The notes below the pieces were generated by a model. That model saw only the letters and a program-made list of their open reading frames with translations, was not told where the DNA came from and did not search any database. Position numbers and translations under genes: made by a program. DNA of 64,000 bases from Cherax quadricarinatus (lineage: Eukaryota > Arthropoda > Malacostraca > Decapoda > Parastacidae): NCBI RefSeq assembly GCF_038502225.1, contig NC_091325.1, forward strand, positions 33,144,514-33,208,513, given 5' to 3'. Below are positions 10,181 through 21,944 of this stretch, piece by piece (the stretch's first letter is position 1; each line of letters begins with the position of its first letter).

Positions 10181-11164
10181 CTAGACTCTTGACAAAGAGT
10201 CTGCCAACACATTTTCTTTGCCGGCAATATATTTAATTTTTATGTTGTAGGGCTGCAGCCTGAGCGTCCAACGCATAAGCCTTGTGTTGTGATTCTTCAT
10301 GGCTTGGAGATAGACTAACGGGTTGTGATCACTGTAGACTGTGACCACCTGCGATGTCTGGCCCACATAAACATCGAAATGCTCCAAAGCCAGTACCAGC
10401 GCGAGGGCTTCTTTTTCAATGGTAGAGTAAGCTCTCTGATGTGGCTGGAACTTGGCTGAAAAGTATGCGATTGGCTGCAGCTCCTTGTTCCCGATTTGTA
10501 ATAGTACCGCCCCAACCCCAGACTCACAAGCATCAACCTGTAATGAAAAAGGTTTGGAGAAGTCTGGAGACAGGAGAATGGGTGCAGAGCACAATAATCT
10601 TTTTGCTTTATTAAAAGCAGTGTTACAATCTGAAGTCCAAATAAAGGGAACTTTATGACTGGTAAGAGAGGTAAGAGGGGCTACAATATCTGAGAAATTC
10701 TTACAGAATCTTCTGTAAAATCCGATCATGCCTAGGAAACGTTGAAGAGATTTCCTATCATGAGGAACTGGATATTCTTTAATCGAAAGAACTTTAGCAA
10801 GTTTAGGTGCAACATTACCACTACCTACTTCATGGCCTAGAAAAGTGACAGTGGCCTGGCCAAAGGAAGATTTAGATAAATTAACTGTTAATTGGGAATT
10901 CTTAAAGGTCTCAAACAGAGCTTTAAGTCTAAGTAGGTGTTGATCCCAAGTATCAGACACCACAACAATATCATCTAGGTATGCTGCCGTGCCTTCAAGT
11001 CCTTTAATAGCCTGATGGATGAGTTTCTGGAATGAAGAGGGGGAATTTTTCATTCCGAAGGGGGTAACTGTATACTGATAATGACCTCCTGGAATTACGA
11101 AGGCAGAGATTTCCTTCGCCTTATCTGTCAAAGGTACTTGATAGTAACCTTTAAGGAGATCTAA
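10181..11164 (-). CDS. pol: C1 pol, RT palm/thumb and RNase H part
   Basis: A 316-residue frame from 11131, open on upstream to the LINE junction near 11164, continues the RT after the LINE insertion. Motifs: AFVIPGGHYQYTVTPFGMKN, RT motif C AAYLDDIVVVSD (about residues 48-59), then FLGMIGFYRRFCKNF, RNase H start SLQVDACESGVGAVLLQ with its aspartate, IEKEALALVLALEHF with its glutamate, and VYSDHNPLVYL with a second aspartate. It ends with NVLADSLSRV and a stop. It is in the same frame as the upstream 11782-15367 part, so before the LINE insertion this was one polyprotein. RT and RNase H residues are intact, but the split means no complete RT can be made. Confidence 0.9.
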   Translation of the reverse strand, partial: LDLLKGYYQVPLTDKAKEISAFVIPGGHYQYTVTPFGMKNSPSSFQKLIHQAIKGLEGTAAYLDDIVVVSDTWDQHLLRLKALFETFKNSQLTVNLSKSSFGQATVTFLGHEVGSGNVAPKLAKVLSIKEYPVPHDRKSLQRFLGMIGFYRRFCKNFSDIVAPLTSLTSHKVPFIWTSDCNTAFNKAKRLLCSAPILLSPDFSKPFSLQVDACESGVGAVLLQIGNKELQPIAYFSAKFQPHQRAYSTIEKEALALVLALEHFDVYVGQTSQVVTVYSDHNPLVYLQAMKNHNTRLMRWTLRLQPYNIKIKYIAGKENVLADSLSRV

Positions 11165-11781
11165 TTGTCACTTGTTCTATCTAGGCTGGAATATTGCTGC
11201 ACACTAACAGCACCTTTCAAGGCAGGTGAAATTGCCGACCTAGAAAATGTACAGAGAACTTTCACGGCGCGCATAACGGAGATAAAACACCTCAATTATT
11301 GGGAGCGCTTGAGGTTCCTAAACCTGTATTCCCTGGAACGCAGGAGGGAGAGATACATGATTATATACACCTGGAAAATCCTAGAGGGACTAGTACCGAA
11401 CTTGCACACGAAAATCACCCACTACGAAAGCAAAAGACTTGGCAGACGATGCACCATCCCCCCAATGAAAAGCAGGGGTGTCACTAGCACGTTAAGAGAC
11501 CATACAATAAGTGTCAGGGGCCCGAGACTGTTCAACTGCCTCCCAGCACACATAAGGGGGATTACCAACAGACCCCTGGCAGTCTTCAAGCTGGCACTGG
11601 ACAAGCACCTAAAGTCAGTTCCGGATCAGCCGGGCTGTGGCTCGTATGTTGGTTTGCGTGCAGCCAGCAGCAACAGCCTGGTTGATCAGGCTCTGATCCA
11701 CCAGGAGGCCTGGTCTCAGACCGGGCCGCGGGGGCGTTGACCCCCGGAACTCTCTCCAGGTAAACTCCAGGTAACCCACAA
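11165..11781 (+). pseudogene. family E LINE 3' end inserted in C1 pol
   Basis: Plus-strand ORF2 C-terminal sequence: LVLSRLEYCCTLTAP, ENVQRTFTARI, YWERLRFLNLYSLERRRERY (the C-terminal region downstream of RT), RLFNCLPAHIRGITNRPLAV, then DQALIHQEAW and the 3' end with CTCTCCAGGTAAACTCCAGG. About 191 codons are open. Compared with the uninterrupted C2 sequence near 25943-25980, roughly 22-26 bp of C1 (around TTGGACACAAAAGTAGCC) are missing at the insertion site, so the insertion was accompanied by a target-site deletion rather than a duplication. It is 5' truncated and lacks RT catalytic motifs. Confidence 0.9.
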
Positions 11782-14700
11782 AGTCAATTACGTCATCCAG
11801 ACGAGGAAGAGGGTAAGCATCTGTAATTGTGACCTCGTTCACTTTACGGTAGTCTGTGCACATACGAAACCCTCCATCAGCCTTTTTTACTAGGATGCAC
11901 GGTGAAGCCCATGGACTAGATGACTCCTCCGCTAAACCATGTTCTAACAAGAAGTCTACTTCCTGCTGAAGTAGCCTTTGCTTTTCAGGATTAGCTCTGT
12001 AGGGGGAGAGTTTAATTGGTTTAGATTTTCCCACATCTACATCATGGTAACCTAACGTACATTTTTTCGGCACATCCGAAAAAATATTAGGATATGACTG
12101 TAGAAGCTCAGTTAAATTGGTTGCTTGTATTTCAGATAATCCATCCATTAACGGGCTAGGATCCTTGAGGAGGACAGAATTTGAAAGTTTAGTATTAATT
12201 TCAGAGATAGAGTGCAAAGAGTCAGAGTCGTCCTCAGAGGTAGAGGACAGAGTCATTACTGGGACTTTATCTGGTGTATGAAAGGCCTTGATTTGATTAA
12301 TGTGGTAAGTTTTTGTTTTTGAGGTCTTATCAATGGGAGCTACCACATAATTTAAATCAGATAATCTACTTACTATCTGCATAGGTCCCGTAAATCTAGC
12401 TTTCAAGGTGTGGCCAGGTATAGGTTCCTGCACCAACACCTTGTCTCCTGGATGGAAGGAGCGGAATTGTGCACTTCTGTCATACCTCTGTTTCATCTTA
12501 CTTTGAGCTGTCTTTAGGTTAGCCTTGGCTAACTGACGTGCCACCTGCAACCTTGAAGACGGGTTGTTGAGTGCTGAGCTTACGTCTTCTCCCATCCATC
12601 CTTCTTTGAGCACCCGAAGAGGACCTCGTACATTGTGCCCAAAAATCAGCTCAAACGGACTATACCCTGTAGACTCTTGCACCGTCTCTCGTACTGAGAA
12701 CAGCAACAACGGTAGAGATTCATCCCAATCTGTCGGAAAGTGCATGCAAAAACTTCTCATCATTGTTTTTAATGTTTGGTGGAATCTTTCCAAGGCGCCT
12801 TGGGACTGAGGGTGATAGGCAGTGGATAAGTTGTGAATTATCCCTAACCTAGTTAATACTTCCCTAAATGCTTTGGCAGTGAAGTTAGTACCTTGATCAC
12901 TTTGTATAGTTTTAGGAATGCCAAAACAAGAAATGAATTTTGTTAAAGCTTTGAGAATAGCTTTAGTATTGATACTACGCATAGGGATTGCTTCAGGATA
13001 TCTGGTTACTTTATCCATAATTGTAAATAAATACTGGTTTCCAGACTTTGACTTAGGTAGTGGACCTACACAATCTATAATTAAATCTGCAAAAGGTTCT
13101 CCATCAGCAGGTATGGGTTGGAGAGGTGCAGGTTTAATGGAATGTCCAGGTTTTCCAACTTGCTGACATTCTCGGCAACACCTAATATGATTCTTCACAT
13201 CTTTCTTTAATTTTGGCCAATAAAACTCTTTTGTGATTCTATACAAGGTTTTTGTAATTCCCAAGTGACCTCCTAATGACGTATTATGAGCTATATTTAA
13301 TATCTGAGGTCTATACTTGGTTGGAACCACTAACCTGTCGTATAATTGCCGGCCCTCTATCTCCTTACCAGTCTCAGTGCAGACCAAATAATCATTTTTA
13401 ACTTCATACTTGACTGGATGACCCAAAGAGGATTTACCCATGGCTGCCTGAAAAGCGAATTTTAAAGAAGGGTCCTTTCGTTGTTCCTCCCGGAAGGACA
13501 GTCCCTCGGGCATGGAAACAGAGACATCTGGCAATCCTGCAACCTGGGAATAGGAAGGCTTGATCGGGGTCTGTTCACTTGATTTACGAGACTCCGGCCG
13601 GTGTGTCTCATAAAACAACGTGGCTATTCCGAGATCGGAGTCGTCCAAGGATAGGTCAACATTCTCTCCAGACAACCCATGGGATGTTGCCCGAGTTATG
13701 GCCAACACTGGAGAAGCATTAATCATTATGGGTTCAGGACACGAACTAACAGTAGTAATGTTATTACCCAGTAATAACATGGCATTTTTCATGGGAAATC
13801 CTTTTGAGACACCTACAGTCAAGTACCCAGTGTAATATTTGCACTGTACATAAATTTTATGTAAAGGAACAGAATATATAGCTCCTCCATATGCTTTCAA
13901 TAAAACTGAGGAATTCAAAGAAGTATTCTCTGAAAGGGGTAATATTCCTTCTCTGACAAGTGAGCAATATGCTCCAGTATCTCTAAAGGTATTTACTTTA
14001 GTTGGTTCTGAGTTTTCCTGAAGGGAAATAAGACTTTCGCAATAATAAGGGGCCATACCTTTTTCTACTTCTCTAGGGGACATGTTACTAGGGATATTAG
14101 AGATTTTCCCGATGGGTTGAGGTTTTTGGGGGCAGTTGGAACTGATGTGACCTACTTTATTACACCTGAAGCAGACGACAGGCTTGCCCTTTACTCCCTG
14201 ATGACGTTGCAAGTGGTGTCGTTCTCGCTGGTGCCTCTCTGGATATTGTTGTCGAGATGCTCCATAAGTAGTTTGCCTCTCCACAGGGGGACCATATGTT
14301 GAGAAGCGTGGCTCACCAGGTGACTTAGTTGGATGTCGTAGACGCTCTCCCTCCGGCTGGCATTTCATTCTCCAATGTTGTCGATCTCTGCTCACGCCAG
14401 ACTGTTGAAAAGAGAGACGGGACCGCTCGGACAAGGAGCGGTTCGTTTCGAAGGTATCAGCCCACCTGGCTGCCTCCAATGCAGTGGTTAAGTCACGATC
14501 CTGCAGAAAGACACGAACCTCGGGTCCCACAGACTCCAGCAGGTTATCAATCAGAATAAGTTGCACCAGCTCCTCAAAGGTAGAGACACCACTCGCTTTA
14601 TACCAGCTGGTAAAAGCTTTGGTTTGCTGTCTCACAAAGTCCACCAGGGATTGACCAAGCTGCCGCCTGTTCAATTTAAAGGTCTTACGATATTTAGCTG

Positions 14701-15367
14701 GGATACATGTATATGCTCCCAACACTGTGGTCTTCACTATTTGATAATCAGAGAATTCAGCGTCAGTTAATACCGACGTAAATTCCTGTGCCTTACCCAA
14801 TAATGCTGTATGAACCAACGCTGCCCAGTGCTGTTCCGGCCACCTCAAGGCTCGAGCCTGATTTTCGAAGCTTTCGAAAAATTGCTCTGGTTCGGCCTCA
14901 TTGAAGCGGGGAACAAGCTGTACTGCTTTTTGTAAACTGAAATCGTTTACAGAATGCGAAAACTGCCTCCTTTCTCTTTCCCTATCAAATTCTTCCCTTG
15001 CGAATGCTCTCTGTTCCCTAGTTTGCTCCAGCGTGATTTTTGCCAGCTCAAGTGCCAAGGACGCTGATTCACCCCGAGACAACCCAGCTGCACTATACTG
15101 ACCATCTTGCTCCGTAGGTGTATCATCTTCCTCATGCGAGAACATGAGAGTTTTTTCCCTAGCTCCCGTAGAGGGAGGAGTTTGATGTGCCATTTCTTCT
15201 TCAATAAGTATGTCAGCAATAAGTGAACGCAGTTGCGCAGCTGTAAGAGTGCCTTTATAGGGAATGCCAATGGAACGAGCAATTTGCCAACAACGCTGTA
15301 GGGACAATTTAGGTAGGTTATGCAAAGTATATGCCGACACCAGGCGTCTGACTCGTCTAGGTGGCAT
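11615..15367 (-). CDS. gag-pol: C1 gag-pol polyprotein (gag, protease, integrase, start of RT)
   Basis: 1250-residue frame from ATG at 15367. Domains: a charged helix about 105-135; SCAN/capsid-like domain about 150-300 (LVPRFNEAEPEQFFESFE); CCHC knuckle CFRCNKVGHISSNC about 399-412; protease FRDTGAYCSLV about 462-472; integrase HHCC zinc site about 694-734; DD35E catalytic residues in LIIDCVGP, IQSDQGTNF and GALERFHQ with 35 residues between the last two; GPY/F-type region about 990-1030; RT fingers from about 1118 (SPWASPCILVKKADGGFRMC, TDYRKVN). The last 50 or so residues (after DFVG) come from the antisense of the inserted LINE. There is no gag-pol frameshift or stop, so the native protein would be a single fusion. 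Integrase before RT is the Gmr1-like order. Confidence 0.93.
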   Translation of the reverse strand: MPPRRVRRLVSAYTLHNLPKLSLQRCWQIARSIGIPYKGTLTAAQLRSLIADILIEEEMAHQTPPSTGAREKTLMFSHEEDDTPTEQDGQYSAAGLSRGESASLALELAKITLEQTREQRAFAREEFDRERERRQFSHSVNDFSLQKAVQLVPRFNEAEPEQFFESFENQARALRWPEQHWAALVHTALLGKAQEFTSVLTDAEFSDYQIVKTTVLGAYTCIPAKYRKTFKLNRRQLGQSLVDFVRQQTKAFTSWYKASGVSTFEELVQLILIDNLLESVGPEVRVFLQDRDLTTALEAARWADTFETNRSLSERSRLSFQQSGVSRDRQHWRMKCQPEGERLRHPTKSPGEPRFSTYGPPVERQTTYGASRQQYPERHQRERHHLQRHQGVKGKPVVCFRCNKVGHISSNCPQKPQPIGKISNIPSNMSPREVEKGMAPYYCESLISLQENSEPTKVNTFRDTGAYCSLVREGILPLSENTSLNSSVLLKAYGGAIYSVPLHKIYVQCKYYTGYLTVGVSKGFPMKNAMLLLGNNITTVSSCPEPIMINASPVLAITRATSHGLSGENVDLSLDDSDLGIATLFYETHRPESRKSSEQTPIKPSYSQVAGLPDVSVSMPEGLSFREEQRKDPSLKFAFQAAMGKSSLGHPVKYEVKNDYLVCTETGKEIEGRQLYDRLVVPTKYRPQILNIAHNTSLGGHLGITKTLYRITKEFYWPKLKKDVKNHIRCCRECQQVGKPGHSIKPAPLQPIPADGEPFADLIIDCVGPLPKSKSGNQYLFTIMDKVTRYPEAIPMRSINTKAILKALTKFISCFGIPKTIQSDQGTNFTAKAFREVLTRLGIIHNLSTAYHPQSQGALERFHQTLKTMMRSFCMHFPTDWDESLPLLLFSVRETVQESTGYSPFELIFGHNVRGPLRVLKEGWMGEDVSSALNNPSSRLQVARQLAKANLKTAQSKMKQRYDRSAQFRSFHPGDKVLVQEPIPGHTLKARFTGPMQIVSRLSDLNYVVAPIDKTSKTKTYHINQIKAFHTPDKVPVMTLSSTSEDDSDSLHSISEINTKLSNSVLLKDPSPLMDGLSEIQATNLTELLQSYPNIFSDVPKKCTLGYHDVDVGKSKPIKLSPYRANPEKQRLLQQEVDFLLEHGLAEESSSPWASPCILVKKADGGFRMCTDYRKVNEVTITDAYPLPRLDDVIDFVGYLEFTWREFRGSTPPRPGLRPGLLVDQSLINQAVAAGCTQTNIRATARLIRN

Positions 15368-15675
15368 AAGTTATTCGCTGTGCACAGTATGAATACCCCA
15401 ACGTAACACGTTAATTTGCAGAACACGCTTAGCTATGCACAGTACGATTCCAGAATACGCATACAAGCAAAGCCGACTGCACACAAGATTGACCGTAGCG
15501 AAGCGAGCACACTGAACAAGCTAGTAGCGAGCTGTTGAACGATCACACAATAGCAAGGCTGATCATAAGCAACTGACACGCAAAATTTGTAAAGCGAGGC
15601 GAGACAGCAAGCTACACAATGTTCCTGCTACAAGCTTCACCCTAAGCTCAACCGTTTCTCTAAGTCCAGCTCCAG

Positions 15676-15693
15676 CTCCCGGACAGGCCCCCA
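15676..15693 (-). other. C1 primer binding site, tRNA-Pro-like
   Basis: Directly after the 5' LTR end, the minus strand reads TGGGGGCCTGTCCGGGAG. It resembles the tRNA-Pro-complementary site TGGGGGCTCGTCCGGGAT used by some retroviruses, differing at three positions. C2 (30000-30017) is nearly the same and B (52288 onward) is similar. The primer identity is inference. Confidence 0.65.
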
Positions 15694-16118
15694 TATTACA
15701 ACCTAGGATTTCAAAGGCCTGTTATCCCAGGTGTAATGGGAGCAAAAGAAACACAGCAGAAAAAGTTTAGACTTATATTATCCTTCACCAATTTAGAACA
15801 GCAATATGTACACTATGTACAGTAATAAGTATAGTGCACGTCACGGTAAGCAAGGCAGAAATAGAAGCCACAAGATAGCAGACCGTGCTTCAACCAGCTC
15901 TAGAATGGGAATGACAAGGGCAGACAGGAGAGCGGTATCCACATAACCTCTGCGATTGCCAATCCCACCTTCTTATTGGCTAGAACCTGGTCACTAGTTG
16001 AACGATGGGGCCCCATCACCAACTCTTAGCAACCTGGTTCGCTGGTTGGGGGAGATAGCCTGTAAATGAGGGTGTGTCCATGCGCCGAATAAAGGTTACG
16101 TACTCTTTGCATGCCACA
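15694..16118 (-). repeat. C1 5' LTR
   Basis: 425 bp, one mismatch by eye to the 3' LTR at 9442-9866. Followed in element orientation by the PBS and a roughly 300-bp untranslated leader (15368-15675). Its outer edge abuts the TAACC target duplication in the family A LTR. Confidence 0.95.
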
Positions 16119-16530
16119 TAACCCCTCATCATTGCAGCGGTAAAGAACCTGCTTTCCTGTCATGGGGTTAGAATACTCATGGCTATACTGTGAAGAACTA
16201 GCCAGTGGGTTGTAACCAACACCTGCGACCCCCCCCCCCATCATCGGCAACGGCTACGATTTCAACAAGCAGTGTCACCAACACCAGACACCTAAGTTTT
16301 ATATTAGCGTTGAATTCATTTATCATTTATATTTTTCATTTTTCATTTTCTTTAATGTAGGATTAATATTTCATATTTAAGTGTTTTATATTTTATATTT
16401 TCTATATAATAAAGTGTTTATGTTTGTCTGTTATTATTTCTTTTTCTATTCATTAATTTTCCTGAGGAGGAGCCAGCCTGGGTAATACTGTCTGAAGTTA
16501 TTACAGGGCTGAGTAAGCCTTCACACATAC

Positions 16531-17238
16531 CCATCTCTCCAATTTTTTTAATGGCACTAACAGTCCAAAGATACTACAGAACACTCACGTACACATACAT
16601 CATGTATCAAGTATCAGCTGTAAAACATGTTGGTGCCAGTGCAAGGTGTTAAGAATCATTCACTGCACTTGCATGGTTCTCCTGATCAGGAACCTCCACT
16701 TCTTCGTCTGTGTAAGATAGATGGGCAATCAGAGAAAAAATCGAAAATTCGTAAAGTATAATACCGGCAAAATTTTGTTTTGGTTGCTATACATTTTTTG
16801 GTTCATCAGTTTATTGCGTTGAACAAGAATGCCCCAGTGAGTAGTGTATATTTTTTGCTTATGGGTATAATTAATTTTCTTTCGGATTGTCATAGTTTTC
16901 TTTAAGATATTTTATTGGGTTTAGCGGTAATGTTTAGATGATAATAAACGCTTCAGCTACTTTATGCGTTTTTAGTGTGAGTCATCATATTTGTGTAGTT
17001 TTTAGCAATAAAATATGAGGCTAACTCATTTTTCTTCCCCAAAATAACAAAAGGTGTTTAAATTTTGAAGAAGTGACTTAGTCAGTGCCATTGGTAGTAA
17101 ACAAAAGTCTCGTTCGTGTTATGAAAGCAATCTTATGTTACGTTGATGGAGACTATATTCCTTCTTTAACAAATTCACTGACTCTATATAATTTGATATT
17201 AATGTATGCTAATTTATAGCCTATGTTCTTTTCAGATT
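16531..17238. other. AT-rich spacer, nothing recognised
   Basis: No ORF with family resemblance, no tandem repeat and no tRNA-like boxes seen. This should be the continuation of the DNA into which the solo LTR inserted: its left side at 8815-8844 is the family F LINE tail. Confidence 0.7.
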
Positions 17239-17817
17239 TACAGCAACTTTACCCACTGCCTGAGTATGGCAACTCTACCCACTACCTCAGTATGGCAACT
17301 CTACCCACTACCTCAGTATTGCAGCTTTACCCACTACCTCAGTATGGCAACTCTACTAATTGCCTCAGTATAGCTGCTTTACCCACTACCTCAGTATGGC
17401 AACTCTACCCACTGCCTCAGTATGGCAACTCTACCCACTACCTCAGTATGGCAGCTTTACCCACTGCCTCAGTCTGGCAACTCTACCCACTGCCTCAGTA
17501 TGGCAACTCTACCCACTGCCTCAGTATGGCAACTCTACCCACTGCCTCAGTATGGCAGCTTTACCCACTGCCTCAGTATGGCAACTCTACTAATTGCCTC
17601 AGTATAGCTGCTTTACCCACTACCTCAGTATGGCAACTCTACCCACTGCCTCAGTCTGGCAACTCTACCCACTACCTCAGTATGGCAGCTTTACCCACTG
17701 CCTCAGTCTGGCAACTCTACCCACTGCCTCAGTCTGGCAACTCTACCCACTGCCTCAGTATGGCAACTCTACCCACTGCCTCAGTCTGGCAACTCTACCC
17801 ACTGCCTCAGTATGGCT
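17239..17817. repeat. 26-bp minisatellite, about 22 copies
   Basis: The unit is close to GGCAACTCTACCCACTGCCT plus CAGTAT, with variants (GCAGCTTTA for GCAACTCTA, ACTACC for ACTGCC, CAGTCT for CAGTAT). Because 26 is not a multiple of 3, every frame reads as a 26-residue repeating peptide over 78 bp, which explains the long open frames. A variant block with CTAATTGCCTCAGTATAGC recurs exactly 234 bp (nine units) apart at about 17357 and 17591, a higher-order repeat. Not a gene. Confidence 0.93.
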
Positions 17818-18360
17818 CGTTCCTCCAGCCAGCATTCTCTCTCTCTCTCTTTAACAGTAATATTAGGTATCTTTGGCTACATCTTGCTGGCTTATCTCTG
17901 CATTTTCCGCATCTTTTTTTTACAAGATGTGACGTGGGTGCACAATATTTTATATGCAGTATGCTATACAAACTTCAGACATCATGCAGTAAACACTATT
18001 CTAGGTAAATGATGTGATAAACTATGCTTTTTAAGTATGCTAAATATATTTTATGTACACAATATGCTGTATCCACCTTGCTAGATATACCATGCTCTAC
18101 ACACCGTCCAAGATATGTCATGTTGTACATATCATTTAAAGTATTTCGTGCTATAACTTCATGCTAGAGAAATTATGCTCTTCAATATACCCTACCCCCT
18201 CAAGAAAGGTTCATTGATGCTGATGAGGGGCTCTTGATCTAGGGAATTGGATCTGTGCTCTAATATCCTGAATTAAGCCTCAATGCCTTCCAACCATCCC
18301 CCACATGTTCTATAGTGATCCCCCATGATAATAATAATCAACATACACTAGTAAGGCCTG
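17818..18360. repeat. degenerate AT-rich tandem-like tract
   Basis: After a short CTCTCTCT stretch (about 17838), irregular repeats of words such as ATGCTATACA, CATGCTGTA and CTACACACC run from about 17930 to 18230. Similar wording reappears at 18778-18960 and 21400-21930. No ORF of note. Confidence 0.45.
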
Positions 18361-18640
18361 AGCTTGCTACCACCTGCAGCTCACAAGACTGCCATCCCCA
18401 CGAGCCCCTTTGGGGCGGGGCAGATGGCAGACCAGAGGCTTAGCTTCTCCCTGCGAGCCCCGTGAGGGCGGGGACTCTGGCTAGGCCTGGGGACACTTTG
18501 TCCCAAAGATGAGGGGGTACTTATACCTCCTCCCATGGGAGACTTAGATCTCGAGATACTTCTCAGACAGGGAGCCAAGACCGGGTCACCACTATTGGAA
18601 AAGACCCGGGCCGGGAGAGTACCGGCGAATAAAAAAAACG
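18361..18640. repeat. GC-rich block, probably a dispersed repeat
   Basis: A sharply GC-rich block (CCCTTTGGGGCGGGGCAG, CCCGTGAGGGCGGGG, GACCCGGGCCGGGAGAG) between AT-rich flanks, preceded by AATAATAATAATC and followed by a poly-A stretch (18610-18617). The composition shift and the A-rich 3' edge suggest a retroposed repeat. Only one copy occurs here, so I cannot define its ends. Confidence 0.45.
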
Positions 18641-18647
18641 TACACTA

Positions 18648-18777
18648 GTTACCTGGAGTTTACCTGGAGAGAGTTCCGGGGGTCAACGCCCCCGCGGCCC
18701 GGTCTGAGACCAGGCCTCCTGGTGGATCACAGCCTGATCAACCAGGCTGTTGCTGCTGGCTGCACGCACACCATCCT
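18648..18777 (-). pseudogene. family E LINE 3' end (copy 3)
   Basis: The minus strand matches the last roughly 130 bp of the family E copies at 11650-11781 and 2610-2740: CTGGTTGATCAGGCTGTGAT, CCAGGAGGCCTGGTCTCAGA and ACTCTCTCCAGGTAAACTCC. It is only the tail, in opposite orientation to the other two copies. Confidence 0.85.
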
Positions 18778-19139
18778 TGATAAATCACACTATACACAGA
18801 ATTCTATGTGAGTCATTATCTATACAATATCCTAACTTATATCATGCTATTCATACCATGCGGGATATGTCATACACACCCTCAAATTATATCATGTATT
18901 CTACATATATCATGCTATACACGTAATCATAGATAAATTATACTATAATTATATGTTACACAACTCGTGTAGTATTTGCTTCCATTGTGATACAAATTTT
19001 GATTCTAGAAAGGTGAGAATTGTTCCAATTCTATGGATCAAGAAATTTATATGGACATTAAGCTTCTGCATTATTGATCAGATTAGATCAAGTGTTTCCT
19101 CACAGAATCAGAGTTAGGAAGGAGCAACGGTAATATTAC
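18778..19139. other. AT-rich spacer with degenerate ATGCTATACA-like words
   Basis: 18778-18960 resembles the tract at 17930-18230. The remainder, to 19139, shows nothing identifiable. Confidence 0.4.
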
Positions 19140-21330
<2,191 letters not shown>

Positions 21331-21944
21331 CTGTATTAATCAATCTGCTGTACTCATAATGTTAAATAAATTCTCTTTAACAAACCGAATTTGACCTGCC
21401 ATATATACACACTCTGCAATAAGCAACTCATACTTAACACAGTATGTTATACATATTAGGCTAAACACTGTGCATCGTATTCTATATTCTGTACACACTG
21501 ACCACAAAATGTAGGCACCATATGTGTATCTACTATCCCTGCCCTACTGTACACACTACTGTATGGTTTACACGTATTTCAAAGCACATGTAACTATAAA
21601 TACAGCAAAATACACATACTGGTATGCTCACAATGCTTTACACACTACACATAATGTATATATCCCATCCTGGTTTATACATCATACAGTAAATACAAAG
21701 TTATTCACAGCAAGTTATAAACATCATGATATACACACTATGTATACACACCAAGTATAAACATGCAATACGTGCAATACTAAACAAACCGTTTTTAACA
21801 ATGTTATACATACCATGCTGTAAACATCATGATATACATAAAATACTATGTACACTCTACTCACCGTAAAATGCAGTCAGTTGCGATCTCTGTCATATAC
21901 ATCATATTAAATATCAACTCAGTCTGTTATGTTTATTATTGTAT
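21331..21944. other. AT-rich tract with TACACA/ATGTAT-rich degenerate repeats
   Basis: Irregular repeats of words like TATACACACT, CATGATATACA and CATGCTGTA. The texture resembles 17930-18230 and 18780-18960, suggesting one old block split by later insertions. No coding signal. Confidence 0.4.

Larger units (their letters stand above)
9442..16118 (-). mobile_element. Gmr1-like Ty3/gypsy LTR retrotransposon C1 (young copy)
   Basis: A 6.7-kb element with two 425-bp LTRs that differ at one position by eye (T in CGATGTGG at about 9755 versus G in the other LTR). It is bounded by a perfect TAACC target duplication (9437-9441 and 16119-16123). Order on the minus strand: 5' LTR 15694-16118, PBS 15676-15693, gag-PR-INT-RT frame from 15367, RNase H ending at 10181, PPT 9867-9876, 3' LTR 9442-9866. 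Integrase lies upstream of RT, the Gmr1-like order. The only coding lesion seen is a family E LINE insertion at 11165-11781. No env-like ORF is present. Confidence 0.95.
8845..16525 (+). mobile_element. solo LTR of family A, split by element C1
   Basis: The left half 8845-9441 and right half 16119-16525 together form one LTR that aligns end to end with the family A 3' LTR at 62964-63887 (TGTGA...TCACA ends, a GTTTCATTGCCGGCTACTTG segment, AATAAA at 16408-16413). A perfect 5-bp target duplication, CATAC, lies at 8840-8844 and 16526-16530. No internal A sequence is present, so the element has been reduced to a solo LTR by LTR-LTR recombination. Element C1 (9442-16118) is inserted within it. The LTR contains a roughly 80-bp tandem duplication (about 8903-9060) also seen in the LTR at 50877 but not in the one at 62964. 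Confidence 0.92.

Noticed and set aside
12564..14770. Plus-strand ORFs of 60-80 residues across C1
   Set aside because: Antisense shadows of the gag-pol frame; no family resemblance. The same applies to those in C2, C3 and B.
17223..18008. 261-residue repetitive ORF as a secreted or silk-like protein
   Set aside because: The 26-bp unit is open in all frames; there is no signal peptide and no conserved flank.
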